Position numbers and translations under genes: made by a program. This document shows, in pieces, positions 52,014 through 61,130 of a DNA stretch of 64,000 bases (position 1 is its first letter; every line of letters begins with the position of its first letter). Source of the stretch: Thermocatellispora tengchongensis (GTDB lineage Bacteria > Actinomycetota > Actinomycetes > Streptosporangiales > Streptosporangiaceae); assembly GCF_014202315.1 (NCBI RefSeq), contig NZ_JACHGN010000014.1, positions 62,001 to 126,000 on the forward strand, read 5' to 3'. Below the pieces are notes generated by a model, which worked only from the letters and a program-made list of their open reading frames with translations, had not been told where the DNA came from and did no database searches.

Positions 52014-52270
52014 GCCCTCAGCAGCAGCCAGCCGCCGCTGGCGGTGTCGAAGCGGAGCTCGTAGGTGCCGACCTCACGGTCGGGCGTGGCCTCGACGCGC
52101 CAGAACCTGCGCTCGCCCGGGTCGGTCTCGGAGGTCTTCCACCACTCTCGGGCGACCACCCAGTGGTCCAGGATCCGGCGCACGACGTAGAGGCGGTCGC
52201 GCCAGACGAATTGGCTGGGCTCCCCGTCTCTGGTCCACACCTCGATCGGATCGCCGTAGAGTCTGCTCAA
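52004..52270 (-). CDS. DUF6504 small protein, partner of dnaE2
   Basis: An 88-residue protein, LSRLYGDPIEVWTRDGEPSQFVWRDRLYVVRRILDHWVVAREWW to the end SGGWLLLRAWD, of the DUF6504 type that is found beside dnaE2/imuB in actinobacteria. Function unknown; it may be an accessory factor of the translesion polymerase. Start is taken at TTG 52270 because GGGAGGAAG lies just upstream; an open frame continues further but has no family support. It overlaps dnaE2 by 10 bp, so both are on one transcript. Confidence 0.85.
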   Translation of the reverse strand: MSRLYGDPIEVWTRDGEPSQFVWRDRLYVVRRILDHWVVAREWWKTSETDPGERRFWRVEATPDREVGTYELRFDTASGGWLLLRAWD

Positions 52271-52338
52271 GGCGGTTCTTCCTCCCTGGGGCTCCGGACT
52301 GCTTCTCGTGAGCCACCCGGGGGAAGTCGGGTGCTGTA

Positions 52339-52354
52339 TCGAACATATGTTCTT
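52339..52354 (-). promoter_or_regulatory. LexA-like SOS box upstream of DUF6504-dnaE2
   Basis: TCGAACATATGTTCTT matches the mycobacterial LexA box TCGAAC-N4-GTTCGA at all but the last two fixed bases, and the Gram-positive box CGAACRNRYGTTYG at all but the last. It is 69 bp upstream of the TTG start of the operon and 208 bp from the divergent kinase gene. Confidence 0.75.
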
Positions 52355-52561
52355 CTGGGGTCTCAGCGCAAGTCGCCGGCCTGCCGGATCGACGGGTCCG
52401 CGCCGATCGGGCCGCGGATCGACAAGGCCACGCTGTGAAGGCCACGCTGTGAAGGTCATGCCGCCCGTCACGGCGCCGCCGCGGCCGACCCCTCTCAACC
52501 GGAGGCGCCTCCTCGATAGGCTGAGCCACCTCATCACTATGCATAGCGGTTAGGTCGAGCG

Positions 52562-54520
52562 GTGAACAACCTGAGTCCGGACGAACCCCGCCAGATTGGG
52601 CGCTACTCCGTGCGCAGCCGTCTGGGGCGGGGCGGCATGGGCACGGTGTACCTCGGTGAGGACCCCACCGGGCAGCCGGTCGCGATCAAGGTCATCAACC
52701 CGGAGTACAGCCGGCACGAGCAGTTCCGGATGCGCTTCCGGCGCGAGGCCGACGCGGCGATGCGCGTACGCCGCTTCTGCACGGCCGCGGTGATCGAGGC
52801 GGCCCTCGACGGCGACCAGCTCTACGTCGTCACCGAGTACGTCGGCGGTCCCAACCTGGAGGAGGCGGTGGCCCGCTCCGGGCCGCTGCGCGGGTCCAGC
52901 CTGGACGCCCTCGCCGTCGGCGTGGCCACCGCGCTCACCGCGATCCACGGCGCGGGCATCGTGCACCGCGACCTCAAGCCGTCCAACGTGCTGCTCTCCC
53001 CCGTCGGCCCCCGGGTGATCGACTTCGGCATCGCGCGGGCGCTGGACACCCTCGGCGGGATCACCGGCACCGGCGAGATCATCGGCACGCCGCGCTACAT
53101 GGCCCCCGAGGTGCTGCGCGGCGAGCCCGTCTCGCCCGCCTGCGACGTGTTCTCCTGGGGGTGCCTGGTCGCGTTCGCGGCCACCGGGCGGCCCCCGTTC
53201 AACGGCGAGGCGCTGCACGCGGTGCTGTACCAGGTGCTCAGCACCGACCCGGTGCTCGAAGGGCTGGAGCCGGGGCTGCGCGAGCTGGTGACGTACTCGC
53301 TGTCGAAGGACCCGGCCCGGCGGCCGACCGCGCAGCAGCTCCTGGACAGCATGGTGGGCCGGTCGGCGGTGCCGGAGCAGACGGCGTACTCGGTGCAGAA
53401 CGCCTGGCAGCGGGCCGCCCAGCCGCCCGCCGCGCCGGCGCACGCCCCGCAGGGCGCGCCCCCGGCCGGCCACGGCGCGCCCCAGACGCCGCCCGGCGCG
53501 CCCCAGACCCTGCCCGGTGGGCCCCAGACGCTGCCCGGCGCGCCGCAGACCCTGCCGGGCGGGGCGCCGGCCGTGGCCACTGGAACGCCGGCCGTGGCCG
53601 GTGGGCCCGCTCCTGCGTTCCAGGCGACCGCGCCGCACGCCGCGGGCGACACGCTCCGCGCCACCGCCCAGCACCATGCCGGGCCGCCGCCCGCGTACGC
53701 GCCGCCCGCGACCGGCGACGGGCCGACCCGGCCGGGGATCGGCTCCCGGTCGCCGCGGGTCAAGGTGATCGCCGGGGCGGCGGTGGCCGCGCTGGTCGCG
53801 GCGGCGCTGGGGGTGGGCGCGTGGGCCCTGCTGCGCCCGAGCGGCCCGCCCGAGGGGCTGGCGGTGCTCTACCAGGACGACTTCACCTCCTCCGGCACCG
53901 GGTGGGGCGGCGGCACCTACACCGACGGCACCGACGGCGGCACGTACGGCTACTCCCCCGAGGGCTACTACGCGATCGACGTGACCGGCGAGAACTCCGT
54001 GCGCCGGGAGGAGGCGCCGATCCCGTACGTGCCCCAGCAGCCCGCGACCCCCGACCCGAGCGCCACGCCGACCCCGACCACCCCCGAGCGGCTGCTGCTC
54101 GGCGTGGACGCCGCGATCAGGGAGGGCACCAAGGGCACCGGCGAGTTCGGCCTGTTCTGCCGCGGCAGCGACGAGTACAAGGCCACGCGGTACGAGTTCC
54201 TGCTCGACACCGTGGGCAACGCGCGGATCAGGAAGGTGGTGGAGGACCGGGGCGGCGACCTGGCCAAGGCGGCGATCGGCTACCAGCCCTCCGCCGAGCG
54301 CAGGATCCAGGCCGAGTGCAGCCCCGGCGAGGACGGCGCGATGACGCTGACCATGTGGGTGGACGGCGAGCAGGCGGTCACCACCGTGGACACCGCGTCG
54401 CCGCTGCCCAACGGCCAGGTCGGCATGCTCGCCCGCGTCGGGGAGAAGAGTTCGGCGGTGCTGAAGGTGTCCTTCGACAACTACACCGTGCAGGGGCCGC
54501 CGCCGGCCCAGGGTTCGTGA
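52562..54520 (+). CDS. Transmembrane serine/threonine protein kinase
   Basis: A 652-residue Hanks-type kinase. The kinase domain covers about 14-270: GRGGMGTVY, Lys43 in AIKVI, HRDLKPSN (135-142), DFG (154-156), and APEVL. A Pro/Gln/Ala linker with repeated P-Q-T-L-P-G units (about 300-345) leads to a single membrane span near 401-425. The external part (about 430-650: YQDDFTSSGTGWGGGTY to FDNYTVQ) looks like a laminin-G/DUF1080-type beta-sandwich, not PASTA. It probably senses an extracellular ligand or wall component. Start GTG 52562. It is divergent from the dnaE2 unit. Confidence 0.93.
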   Translation: MNNLSPDEPRQIGRYSVRSRLGRGGMGTVYLGEDPTGQPVAIKVINPEYSRHEQFRMRFRREADAAMRVRRFCTAAVIEAALDGDQLYVVTEYVGGPNLEEAVARSGPLRGSSLDALAVGVATALTAIHGAGIVHRDLKPSNVLLSPVGPRVIDFGIARALDTLGGITGTGEIIGTPRYMAPEVLRGEPVSPACDVFSWGCLVAFAATGRPPFNGEALHAVLYQVLSTDPVLEGLEPGLRELVTYSLSKDPARRPTAQQLLDSMVGRSAVPEQTAYSVQNAWQRAAQPPAAPAHAPQGAPPAGHGAPQTPPGAPQTLPGGPQTLPGAPQTLPGGAPAVATGTPAVAGGPAPAFQATAPHAAGDTLRATAQHHAGPPPAYAPPATGDGPTRPGIGSRSPRVKVIAGAAVAALVAAALGVGAWALLRPSGPPEGLAVLYQDDFTSSGTGWGGGTYTDGTDGGTYGYSPEGYYAIDVTGENSVRREEAPIPYVPQQPATPDPSATPTPTTPERLLLGVDAAIREGTKGTGEFGLFCRGSDEYKATRYEFLLDTVGNARIRKVVEDRGGDLAKAAIGYQPSAERRIQAECSPGEDGAMTLTMWVDGEQAVTTVDTASPLPNGQVGMLARVGEKSSAVLKVSFDNYTVQGPPPAQGS

Positions 54521-54533
54521 GAGGAGCACAGCG

Positions 54534-55493
54534 ATGAACGCCACAGTCGTCTCCGCCACCGGCGGGCCGGAGGTCCTCGAATACACCGAGGTGCCCGAGC
54601 CCTCGCCCGCGCCGGGCGAGGTGGTCGTCGATCTGGCGGCGGCGGGCGTCAACTTCATCGACGTCTACCACCGCAAGGGGCGCTACCCGCTGACCGTGCC
54701 GTTCGTGCTCGGCTCCGAGGGGGCGGGCACGGTGAGCGCGGTCGGCGCCGACGTCACCGAGTTCGCCGTCGGCGACAAGGTGGCCTGGGCCAACGTGCTG
54801 GGCAGCTACGCCGAGAAGGTCGTGGTGCCCGCCACCCAGTTGCTGCCGGTGCCCGACGGCGTGGACCTGCACACCGCCGCCGCCGCGCCGCTCCAGGGCA
54901 TGACCGCCCACTACCTGACCCACTCGGTGCACAAGGTCGAGCCGGGCCAGGACGTGCTGGTCCACGCCGCCGCGGGCGGCATGGGCCTGCTGCTGGTCCA
55001 GGTGTGCAAGATGCTCGGGGCCCGGGTGATCGGCACGGTGTCCACCGAGGAGAAGGAGAAGCTGGCCCGGCAGGCGGGCGCCGACGAGGTGCTGCGCTAC
55101 GAGGGCTTCGCCGAGGCCGTGCTGGAGCTCACCGGCGCCGGCGTCCACGTCGTGTACGACGGCGTGGGCGCGACCACGTTCGCGGGCAGCCTCCAGGCGC
55201 TGCGCACGCGCGGCATGATGGCCCTGTACGGCGCCGCGAGCGGCCCGGTGCCGCCGGTCGATCCGATGGCCCTGCACGACGCCGGCTCGCTGTTCCTCAC
55301 CCGCCCGACCCTGCGCCACTACACCGCGACCCGCGAGGAGCTGCTGTGGCGGGCGGGCGACGTGTTCGGCTGGATCGCCTCCGGCAAGCTGTCGATCGTG
55401 GTCTCCGAGCGCTACCCGCTGGCCGAGGCGCGCCGCGCGCACGAGGACCTGGAGGCCCGCCGTACGACCGGCAAGCTGCTGCTGGTGCCCTGA
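54534..55493 (+). CDS. qor: NADPH:quinone oxidoreductase (QOR)
   Basis: A 319-residue zinc-free medium-chain dehydrogenase. GVNFIDVYHRKGRYPLTVPFVLGSEGAG, then HAAAGGMGLLLVQ (Rossmann, AxxGxxG) and YDGVGATTFAGSL match quinone oxidoreductase. It reduces quinones with NADPH in one- or two-electron steps. It starts 14 bp after the kinase stop with GAGAGGAGC upstream, so it may share the kinase transcript. It is intact, unlike the relative at 32.5 kb. Confidence 0.92.
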   Translation: MNATVVSATGGPEVLEYTEVPEPSPAPGEVVVDLAAAGVNFIDVYHRKGRYPLTVPFVLGSEGAGTVSAVGADVTEFAVGDKVAWANVLGSYAEKVVVPATQLLPVPDGVDLHTAAAAPLQGMTAHYLTHSVHKVEPGQDVLVHAAAGGMGLLLVQVCKMLGARVIGTVSTEEKEKLARQAGADEVLRYEGFAEAVLELTGAGVHVVYDGVGATTFAGSLQALRTRGMMALYGAASGPVPPVDPMALHDAGSLFLTRPTLRHYTATREELLWRAGDVFGWIASGKLSIVVSERYPLAEARRAHEDLEARRTTGKLLLVP

Positions 55494-55500
55494 GCGGCGC

Positions 55501-56625
55501 TCAGCGGCCGGGCAGGGGCCGGGCGGGCCAGTCCAGCAGCCGGGCCCCGAGCACGGCCGTCTCCAGGGTGAAGCGCTGGGTGGGGTCGTCCGGTGAGAAC
55601 CCGGTGAGCCTGCGGATGCGCTCCAGGCGGTAGGTGACGGCGCGGGTGCTCAGGCCGAGCCTGCGCGCCGCCGCGGTCTGGTTGCCCTGCGAGGCGAAGA
55701 CCGCCTCCAGGGTGGCCAGCAGCGGCTCCGGCCCGCCCCGGGCCTCGGTGAGGGGGCTCAGCACCGACGCGACCAGGTCCTCGATCGCGGCGCGGTCGCG
55801 CAGCAGCACCGGGAACACCAGCAGGTCGGCCGCGCGCAGCACGCTGGCCCGCAGGCCCAGCCGCTCGCCGAGGTCGATCGCGTTGCCGGCCTCCCTGAAG
55901 GAGGTGACCACGCCGCCCGGCCCCCGGTGCGGACGCCCCACGCCCACCCGCCAGCCGGGCTCGAACCCGGCGCGCACGTGGTGGGTGAACTCCCCGGTGG
56001 CCGCGCCGAGGGTCCCGGGCGCGACGCACACGAGCAGCCCGTCGCGTACCGCGATGAGGATGTTGTGCGAGCCGAACCGGCCGATCAGCGCCCGCTCGAT
56101 GCGGTCGGCCAGCGGGTCGTCCTCGGCCATCGGGCGCACGCCGCGGGCGACCGCCACGACGTACGACTCGGCGAGCCGCAGACCGAAGTGCTCGGCCCGC
56201 TCGGCCAGCCGCTCCGCGCGTCCGTACAGCAGGTCGTCCACGAACTCGCGCCGCGCCTCCTCCTCGCGCCTGATCGCGAGGCGCTGCGCGTCCTCGTAGC
56301 CCTCGATGAGCGCGGCGACGGCGCGGCGCAGCGCGGGCAGCGCCCCCGCGACCTGCCCGTTGGCCAGGTTCGGCGGCGCGGCGCCGTCGTTCGGTAACCG
56401 GGGGGTGGTCGCGAGTTCGGCGGCGAGCAGCGCCGCCTCCACCACCGAGCGGAGCGGGACCCCCGTCTCGGCCGCACGGGCGCCGGAGCGCCGGTACGCG
56501 TCGAGGACCGACCTGTCGGGCATCCTGCCGGTGGCACCCGCCGCGGCCAGTACGTCCAGATGCCCGCCGAGCAGGTCGGCGGGCACCCCGGTCGCCTCGC
56601 TCACCCGAGCGAGAACGTCCATCAC
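55501..56625 (-). CDS. PucR/CdaR-family transcriptional regulator
   Basis: A 374-residue regulator. The C-terminal helix-turn-helix LLATLEAVFASQGNQTAAARRLGLSTRAVTYRLERIRRLTG is the PucR/CdaR-type HTH_30; a GGDEF-like central domain and an N-terminal sensory part precede it. No metabolic neighbour indicates its target. Start GTG 56625 overlaps the ABC permease stop by 4 bp; the ATG at 56622 is an alternative. It may therefore be the third gene of the ABC transporter transcript. Confidence 0.87.
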   Translation of the reverse strand: MMDVLARVSEATGVPADLLGGHLDVLAAAGATGRMPDRSVLDAYRRSGARAAETGVPLRSVVEAALLAAELATTPRLPNDGAAPPNLANGQVAGALPALRRAVAALIEGYEDAQRLAIRREEEARREFVDDLLYGRAERLAERAEHFGLRLAESYVVAVARGVRPMAEDDPLADRIERALIGRFGSHNILIAVRDGLLVCVAPGTLGAATGEFTHHVRAGFEPGWRVGVGRPHRGPGGVVTSFREAGNAIDLGERLGLRASVLRAADLLVFPVLLRDRAAIEDLVASVLSPLTEARGGPEPLLATLEAVFASQGNQTAAARRLGLSTRAVTYRLERIRRLTGFSPDDPTQRFTLETAVLGARLLDWPARPLPGR

Positions 56626-57422
56626 ACTCCTACGTCACGCCGGTCGAAGGCGAGCACCGCGGTCATGGCGAGCACGGCGGTCGCGCCGAGAAGCACAAGG
56701 TAGTCCCCCCAGGGGAAGCCCTCGAAGACCGGGCGGCCCTCAAGGTAGTAGTGGAACGGCGAGACCCAGCGCAGCCAGGAGATCGCATCGACGTTGCGGC
56801 CCATCGTCTCCACCACGTAGCCGCCGGCGAACACCACGCCGACCACCGCCATGGCGACGCTCCTGCGCCCGGCGGCGGCGCCGACGGCCAGGGTCAGCGT
56901 GCCGGCCAGCAGGGCGAGCAGGTACACCGCGAGGTGCGCGGCCAGGATGCGGTCGAACGGCACCCCCAGGTCCACCAGGCTCGACAGCAGCCAGACCAGC
57001 GCGAACGTCACGGCCGCCAGCGCCAGCAGGCCCAGCGCGAGCGCCACGAAGCGCTCGGCGACCAGCCGCTTGCGTTCGATCGGCAGCGTCATCGTCAGTT
57101 CCAGCGTGCCCGACTCCTCCGGCTGCGCGATGGCCCGGTTGGCCAGCAGCATCGCGCACACGATGAACAGCATCGGCCCGAAGAGCTGGTAGACCATCGT
57201 CTGCAGGTAGCCGGCGCCGCTGGTGAAGTCGTTCAGGCCGCCCATCAGGTCGCGCATCGCGCCGGGGTACTTGGCCAGCGCCATCTCGCCGTACAGGTCC
57301 GGGTTGGCCGAGATGCTCGGGTAGATCGACAGGTAGAGGGTGAAGAAGGCGCCGATGCCGATCGTCCAGCCGATCAGCGACCGCCGGTACTCACGCAGGC
57401 TCTTTGACACCAGCGTCGGCAT
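56622..57422 (-). CDS. ABC-2 type transporter permease
   Basis: A 266-residue membrane protein with six hydrophobic segments (SLIGWTIGIGAFFTLYLSIYP, MLFIVCAMLLANRAI, FVALALGLLALAAVTFALVWLLSSLVDL and later ones), typical of ABC-2/NatB-like permeases. It pairs with the ATPase encoded immediately upstream, overlapping it by 32 bp. Efflux is expected; the substrate is unknown. Confidence 0.88.
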   Translation of the reverse strand: MPTLVSKSLREYRRSLIGWTIGIGAFFTLYLSIYPSISANPDLYGEMALAKYPGAMRDLMGGLNDFTSGAGYLQTMVYQLFGPMLFIVCAMLLANRAIAQPEESGTLELTMTLPIERKRLVAERFVALALGLLALAAVTFALVWLLSSLVDLGVPFDRILAAHLAVYLLALLAGTLTLAVGAAAGRRSVAMAVVGVVFAGGYVVETMGRNVDAISWLRWVSPFHYYLEGRPVFEGFPWGDYLVLLGATAVLAMTAVLAFDRRDVGV

Positions 57423-58311
57423 GACGCCCCTCCTCGTCGCTGTAGTAGGTCAGGAAGATCTCTTCCAGGTCGGGCTCGGCGCTGACCATGTGCACCACGG
57501 TGAACCTCGCCGCCGCCTTGATCAGCGCGTCGGGCCGGCCGTCGATGGTGCAGCGCAGGCTCGCGCCCTCGACCCTCAGCTCGCGCACGCCGGGCAGCCC
57601 CTCGAACGCCTCGCGCGGGACCGGGGCGTCGAAGTGGAACTCCACCCGGCGCACCGCCTTCTCGCGCAGCGCCGCGACGTCCTCGACGGCGACCAGCCGC
57701 CCGGCGCGTACGATGCCGACCCGGTCGGAGACGTGTTCGACCTCGGCCAGCACGTGCGAGGACATCAGCACGGTACGCCCGGAGGTGCGCACCTCGCGCA
57801 CCATCGCCAGGAACTCCTGCTGCACCAGCGGGTCCAGGCCGCTGGTCGGCTCGTCCAGGATGAGGAAGTCGGGCTCGTGCATGAACGCCTGGATCAGCCC
57901 GAGCTTCTGCTTGTTGCCCTTGGACAGCTTGCCCATCGGCACCGACAGGTCGGCGTCCAGCCGCTCCACCAGGTCCCGCACCACCTCGGGCGGCACCCCG
58001 CCCCGCGCCCGCGCCAGGAAGTCCAGGTAGTCGCCCGCCTTCTCCCGCCCCTCCAGCGCCAGCTCGCCCGGCAGATAGCCGATCCTGGCCCGTACGCGGG
58101 AGTCGCGCGGGTCCATGCCGAGCACGCTCATCCGCCCGCGCGTGGGCCGGATCACATCGAGAAGCAACCGGATCGTGGTCGTCTTCCCTGCGCCGTTCGG
58201 CCCGAGGTACCCGAACACCTCGCCGGGCCTGATCTCCAGGTCGAGATCCTCCAGCCCCCGCCGGTGCCCGTAGAACTTGGTGAGGCCCTCGGTCTCCACT
58301 ACTGCTGCCAT
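57391..58311 (-). CDS. ABC transporter ATP-binding protein (ABC-2 exporter)
   Basis: About 306 residues. Walker A GPNGAGKTTT (about 37-46), signature LSKGNKQKLGLIQAF, Walker B FLILDEPTSGLD, and SSHVLAEVEHVSDR as H-loop. The signature is LSKGN rather than LSGGQ, as in many drug/Na+ exporters. The C-terminal extension is as in DrrA/CcmA-type ATPases. Start chosen at 58311 (MAAVVETEGL) over 58320 for ribosome-binding-site spacing (GAGGAAC). Confidence 0.9.
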   Translation of the reverse strand: MAAVVETEGLTKFYGHRRGLEDLDLEIRPGEVFGYLGPNGAGKTTTIRLLLDVIRPTRGRMSVLGMDPRDSRVRARIGYLPGELALEGREKAGDYLDFLARARGGVPPEVVRDLVERLDADLSVPMGKLSKGNKQKLGLIQAFMHEPDFLILDEPTSGLDPLVQQEFLAMVREVRTSGRTVLMSSHVLAEVEHVSDRVGIVRAGRLVAVEDVAALREKAVRRVEFHFDAPVPREAFEGLPGVRELRVEGASLRCTIDGRPDALIKAAARFTVVHMVSAEPDLEEIFLTYYSDEEGRHADAGVKEPA

Positions 58312-58410
58312 GCCCCGCATGTTCCTCGCCCCGGGCCGCGCGCGGTACGCCAGGACCGGGACACTTTCCGGCCCTCTATCTTTCCCGGGTACGGAAACCG
58401 GGGCCGGCGG

Positions 58411-58623
58411 TCACCAGTCCTGCGACAGGCCCGACATGCGGCGCAGGTACTCGTCCTCGTCGATCTCGCCCGCGGCGTAGCGGCGCTTGAGGATCTCCTT
58501 CGGGTCGTCGGCCGGCGGCGGGAGCGGCTTGCGCTCGGCGCGCACCCGCGCCAGCAGCAGGCCCCCGAACACGATGGCGGCCAGCACCGCCAGCACGAAC
58601 AGGACCAGGACCACGCGCATCAT
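58411..58623 (-). CDS. SHOCT-domain membrane protein
   Basis: A 70-residue protein with one N-terminal membrane span ([22 protein letters not shown]) and a C-terminal SHOCT motif ([27 protein letters not shown]). SHOCT motifs mediate oligomerisation and occur in many small actinobacterial membrane proteins. The start at ATG 58623 overlaps the cobQ stop (ATGA), although there is no functional link to cobalamin known to me. Confidence 0.88.
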   Translation of the reverse strand: MMRVVLVLFVLAVLAAIVFGGLLLARVRAERKPLPPPADDPKEILKRRYAAGEIDEDEYLRRMSGLSQDW

Positions 58624-60137
58624 GCGCCCATTGTCCCCCCGGGCGGCAGCGGCGGCAGCCCCGCCGGCGGCCCCTCCTCCAGCAGGCGCAGCAGGGCGCC
58701 GGTGTCCAGGTGCCGCTCCACCAGGTCGCCGAGGGCGTCCAAGCGGCGCTCGCGCAGCTCCGCGAACGACACGCCGGGCTCGGCGGGCGTGTACGCCCGG
58801 CCCGCCAGCGCCGCCACCTCGCTCAGGAAGGCCCGCCGGAACTCGTCGTTCTCCATCGCGCCGTGCCAGGTGGTGCCCCACACGCTCCCCGCGCGGCACC
58901 CGTCCAGGAAGGGCTCGGCGCCGCCGTCCACCGCGACGACCCCGTGGTGGATCTCGTACGCCGCCACGCGCGCGCCGTACGCCGTGCCGACCGGCCGCCC
59001 CAGGATCTTCTCCGGCCCGAACTCGACCTCGGCGGGCAGCAGCCCGAGCCCCGGCACCTCACCGGCGCCCGACTCGACGTCGTCGCGGATGCGCCGGGCC
59101 AGCATCTGGTAGCCGCCGCAGACGCCCAGCACCGGCAGCCCGCGTTCCGCCCGCGCCGCCACCGCCTCGGCCAGCCCGCGCTCGCGCAGCCAGCGCAGGT
59201 CGCTCACCGTGGCCCGCGTGCCGGGCAGCACGACCAGGTCGGCGTCGTCCAGCTCGGCCGGGGTGGTCACGAACCTGACCACGACCCCGGGCTCGCACGC
59301 CAGCGCGTCGAGGTCGGTGAAGTTGGAGATGCGCGGCAGCCGTACGACGGCCACGCGCAGCGTCTGCGCGCCGTACGCGGGCCCGGCGGGCACGGGGTCG
59401 GTGCGCAGGGCGAGGGAGTCCTCCACGTCCACCCAGTTGCCCTCCACCCAGGGCAGCACGCCGAGCACCGGCCGCCCCGCCAGCTCGGTGATCATGTCGA
59501 GCCCCGGCCGCAGCAGCTCCATCGCGCCCCGGAACTTGTTGATCACGAACCCGCTGATCAGCCGCTGGTCGTCCGCGTCGAGCAGCGCGACGGTGCCGTA
59601 CAGGGAGGCGAACACCCCGCCCCGGTCGATGTCGCCGACCACGATCACCGGCAGGCCCGCCGCACGGGCCAGCCCCATGTTGGCGATGTCGCCCTTGCGC
59701 AGGTTGATCTCGGCCGGACTCCCCGCGCCCTCGCAGATCACCGCGTCGTACTCCGCCCGCAGCCGCTCCAGCGCCTCCACCGCGACGCGCCTGAGCCGGT
59801 CCTTGTAGGCGCCGTACTCCATCGCGTCCACGTCCGCCAGCGGCCGTCCCATGACCACGACCTGGCTACGCCGGTCGCTGCCCGGTTTGAGCAGGATCGG
59901 GTTCATGTCCGCCACCGGCTCAAGGCCGCACGCCGCCGCCTGCATCGCCTGCGCCCGCCCGATCTCCGCGCCGTCGGCGGTCACGAAGGAGTTCAGCGAC
60001 ATGTTCTGCGCCTTGAACGGCGCGACCTTGACCCCCTGCCGCGCCAGCCACCGGCAGATCCCGGCGGTGACCACGCTCTTGCCCGCGTCGGAGGTCGTCC
60101 CCGCGACCAGCAGCGCCCCACCGGCCCGCGCGCTCAC
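58620..60137 (-). CDS. cobQ: Cobyric acid synthase
   Basis: A 505-residue glutamine-dependent amidotransferase. The N-terminal P-loop domain holds [21 protein letters not shown] and [10 protein letters not shown]; the C-terminal glutaminase has the nucleophile in [13 protein letters not shown] and a His in EIHHG. It amidates four carboxyl groups of adenosylcobyrinic acid a,c-diamide. GTG start at 60137 overlaps the cobD stop by 4 bp (GTGA). Confidence 0.96.
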   Translation of the reverse strand: MSARAGGALLVAGTTSDAGKSVVTAGICRWLARQGVKVAPFKAQNMSLNSFVTADGAEIGRAQAMQAAACGLEPVADMNPILLKPGSDRRSQVVVMGRPLADVDAMEYGAYKDRLRRVAVEALERLRAEYDAVICEGAGSPAEINLRKGDIANMGLARAAGLPVIVVGDIDRGGVFASLYGTVALLDADDQRLISGFVINKFRGAMELLRPGLDMITELAGRPVLGVLPWVEGNWVDVEDSLALRTDPVPAGPAYGAQTLRVAVVRLPRISNFTDLDALACEPGVVVRFVTTPAELDDADLVVLPGTRATVSDLRWLRERGLAEAVAARAERGLPVLGVCGGYQMLARRIRDDVESGAGEVPGLGLLPAEVEFGPEKILGRPVGTAYGARVAAYEIHHGVVAVDGGAEPFLDGCRAGSVWGTTWHGAMENDEFRRAFLSEVAALAGRAYTPAEPGVSFAELRERRLDALGDLVERHLDTGALLRLLEEGPPAGLPPLPPGGTMGA

Positions 60138-61123
60138 CGGCCCCTCCGTCCCAGGCGCCACGCCAGGCCCGCGGCCAGGACCGCCGCCGACGCGGCCACG
60201 ACCCGCGTCAGCCGCACCGCCCGCCGTACGTCCGCCACCCCGGCCTTCCGGCCGCCGGCGCCCAGTTCGGGCCGGTGCTCGGCGCGCCCGGCGTACACGT
60301 TGACCCCGCCCAGGCGTACGCCCAGCGCGCCCGCGTACGCGGCCTCGCACCGGCCCGCGTTCGGGCTGGGGTGCCTGCCGCCGTCGCGCGCCAGCACCCG
60401 CAGCGCCTCGCGCACGGAGCCGCCCACGACCGGGGCCGCCAGCGCGGCCAGCAGCCCGGTGACCCGCGCGGGCACCACGTTGGCCACGTCGTCGAGCCGT
60501 GCCGCCGCCCAGCCGAACCGGGCGTACCTCGGGGACCGGTGGCCGACCATCGCGTCCAGCGTGTTGACCGCCCGGTAGGCCAGCAGCCCCGGCACCCCCG
60601 CCACGGCCCCCCACAGCAGCGGGGCCACGACCGCGTCGGAGGCGTTCTCGGCCAGCGACTCCACCGTGGCGCGGGCGATCTCGCCCGCGTCGAGCCCGCT
60701 CGGATCGCGCCCGCACAGGTGAGGCAGGCGCGCGCGGGCCGCCTCCAGATCGCCCGCCTCCAGCGCCGCCGCCATCGCGGCCCCCTCCCGGGCGAGCGAG
60801 GTCCCGCCGAGCACCGCCCACACGGCCACCCCGGTCAGCAGCACCCGCCCCGCCCCCGTACGCCGCACCGCCCGCTCGGCCACCCACCCGGCGAGAGCCG
60901 CCCCACCGGCCAAGACGGCGACATGCACGACCCCGGCACCCCGATCGTCCCGGTAGATCCGGCCCTCCACGGCCGCCGCCACCCGTCCGAACCCGGCCAC
61001 CGGATGCCCACGCCGAGGATCCCCGAACACCGCGTCCGCCACGACCCCCAGCACCAGCCCCCAGGCAGCGGCCCGCTCACCCACAGCCGCAACCTCCGCC
61101 GGCCCCCGCCCGCACCCGGCCAT
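60134..61123 (-). CDS. cobD: Adenosylcobinamide-phosphate synthase (CobD/CbiB)
   Basis: A 329-residue membrane protein with several hydrophobic segments. [58 protein letters not shown] and [19 protein letters not shown] are diagnostic. It attaches aminopropanol phosphate to cobyric acid, the step after CobQ. The start at 61123 is uncertain; a GTG further in (VGERAAAWG) is possible. It begins 8 bp after the phosphotransferase stop, so the three genes form one transcript. Confidence 0.93.
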   Translation of the reverse strand: MAGCGRGPAEVAAVGERAAAWGLVLGVVADAVFGDPRRGHPVAGFGRVAAAVEGRIYRDDRGAGVVHVAVLAGGAALAGWVAERAVRRTGAGRVLLTGVAVWAVLGGTSLAREGAAMAAALEAGDLEAARARLPHLCGRDPSGLDAGEIARATVESLAENASDAVVAPLLWGAVAGVPGLLAYRAVNTLDAMVGHRSPRYARFGWAAARLDDVANVVPARVTGLLAALAAPVVGGSVREALRVLARDGGRHPSPNAGRCEAAYAGALGVRLGGVNVYAGRAEHRPELGAGGRKAGVADVRRAVRLTRVVAASAAVLAAGLAWRLGRRGR

Positions 61124-61130
61124 CGCCCGC

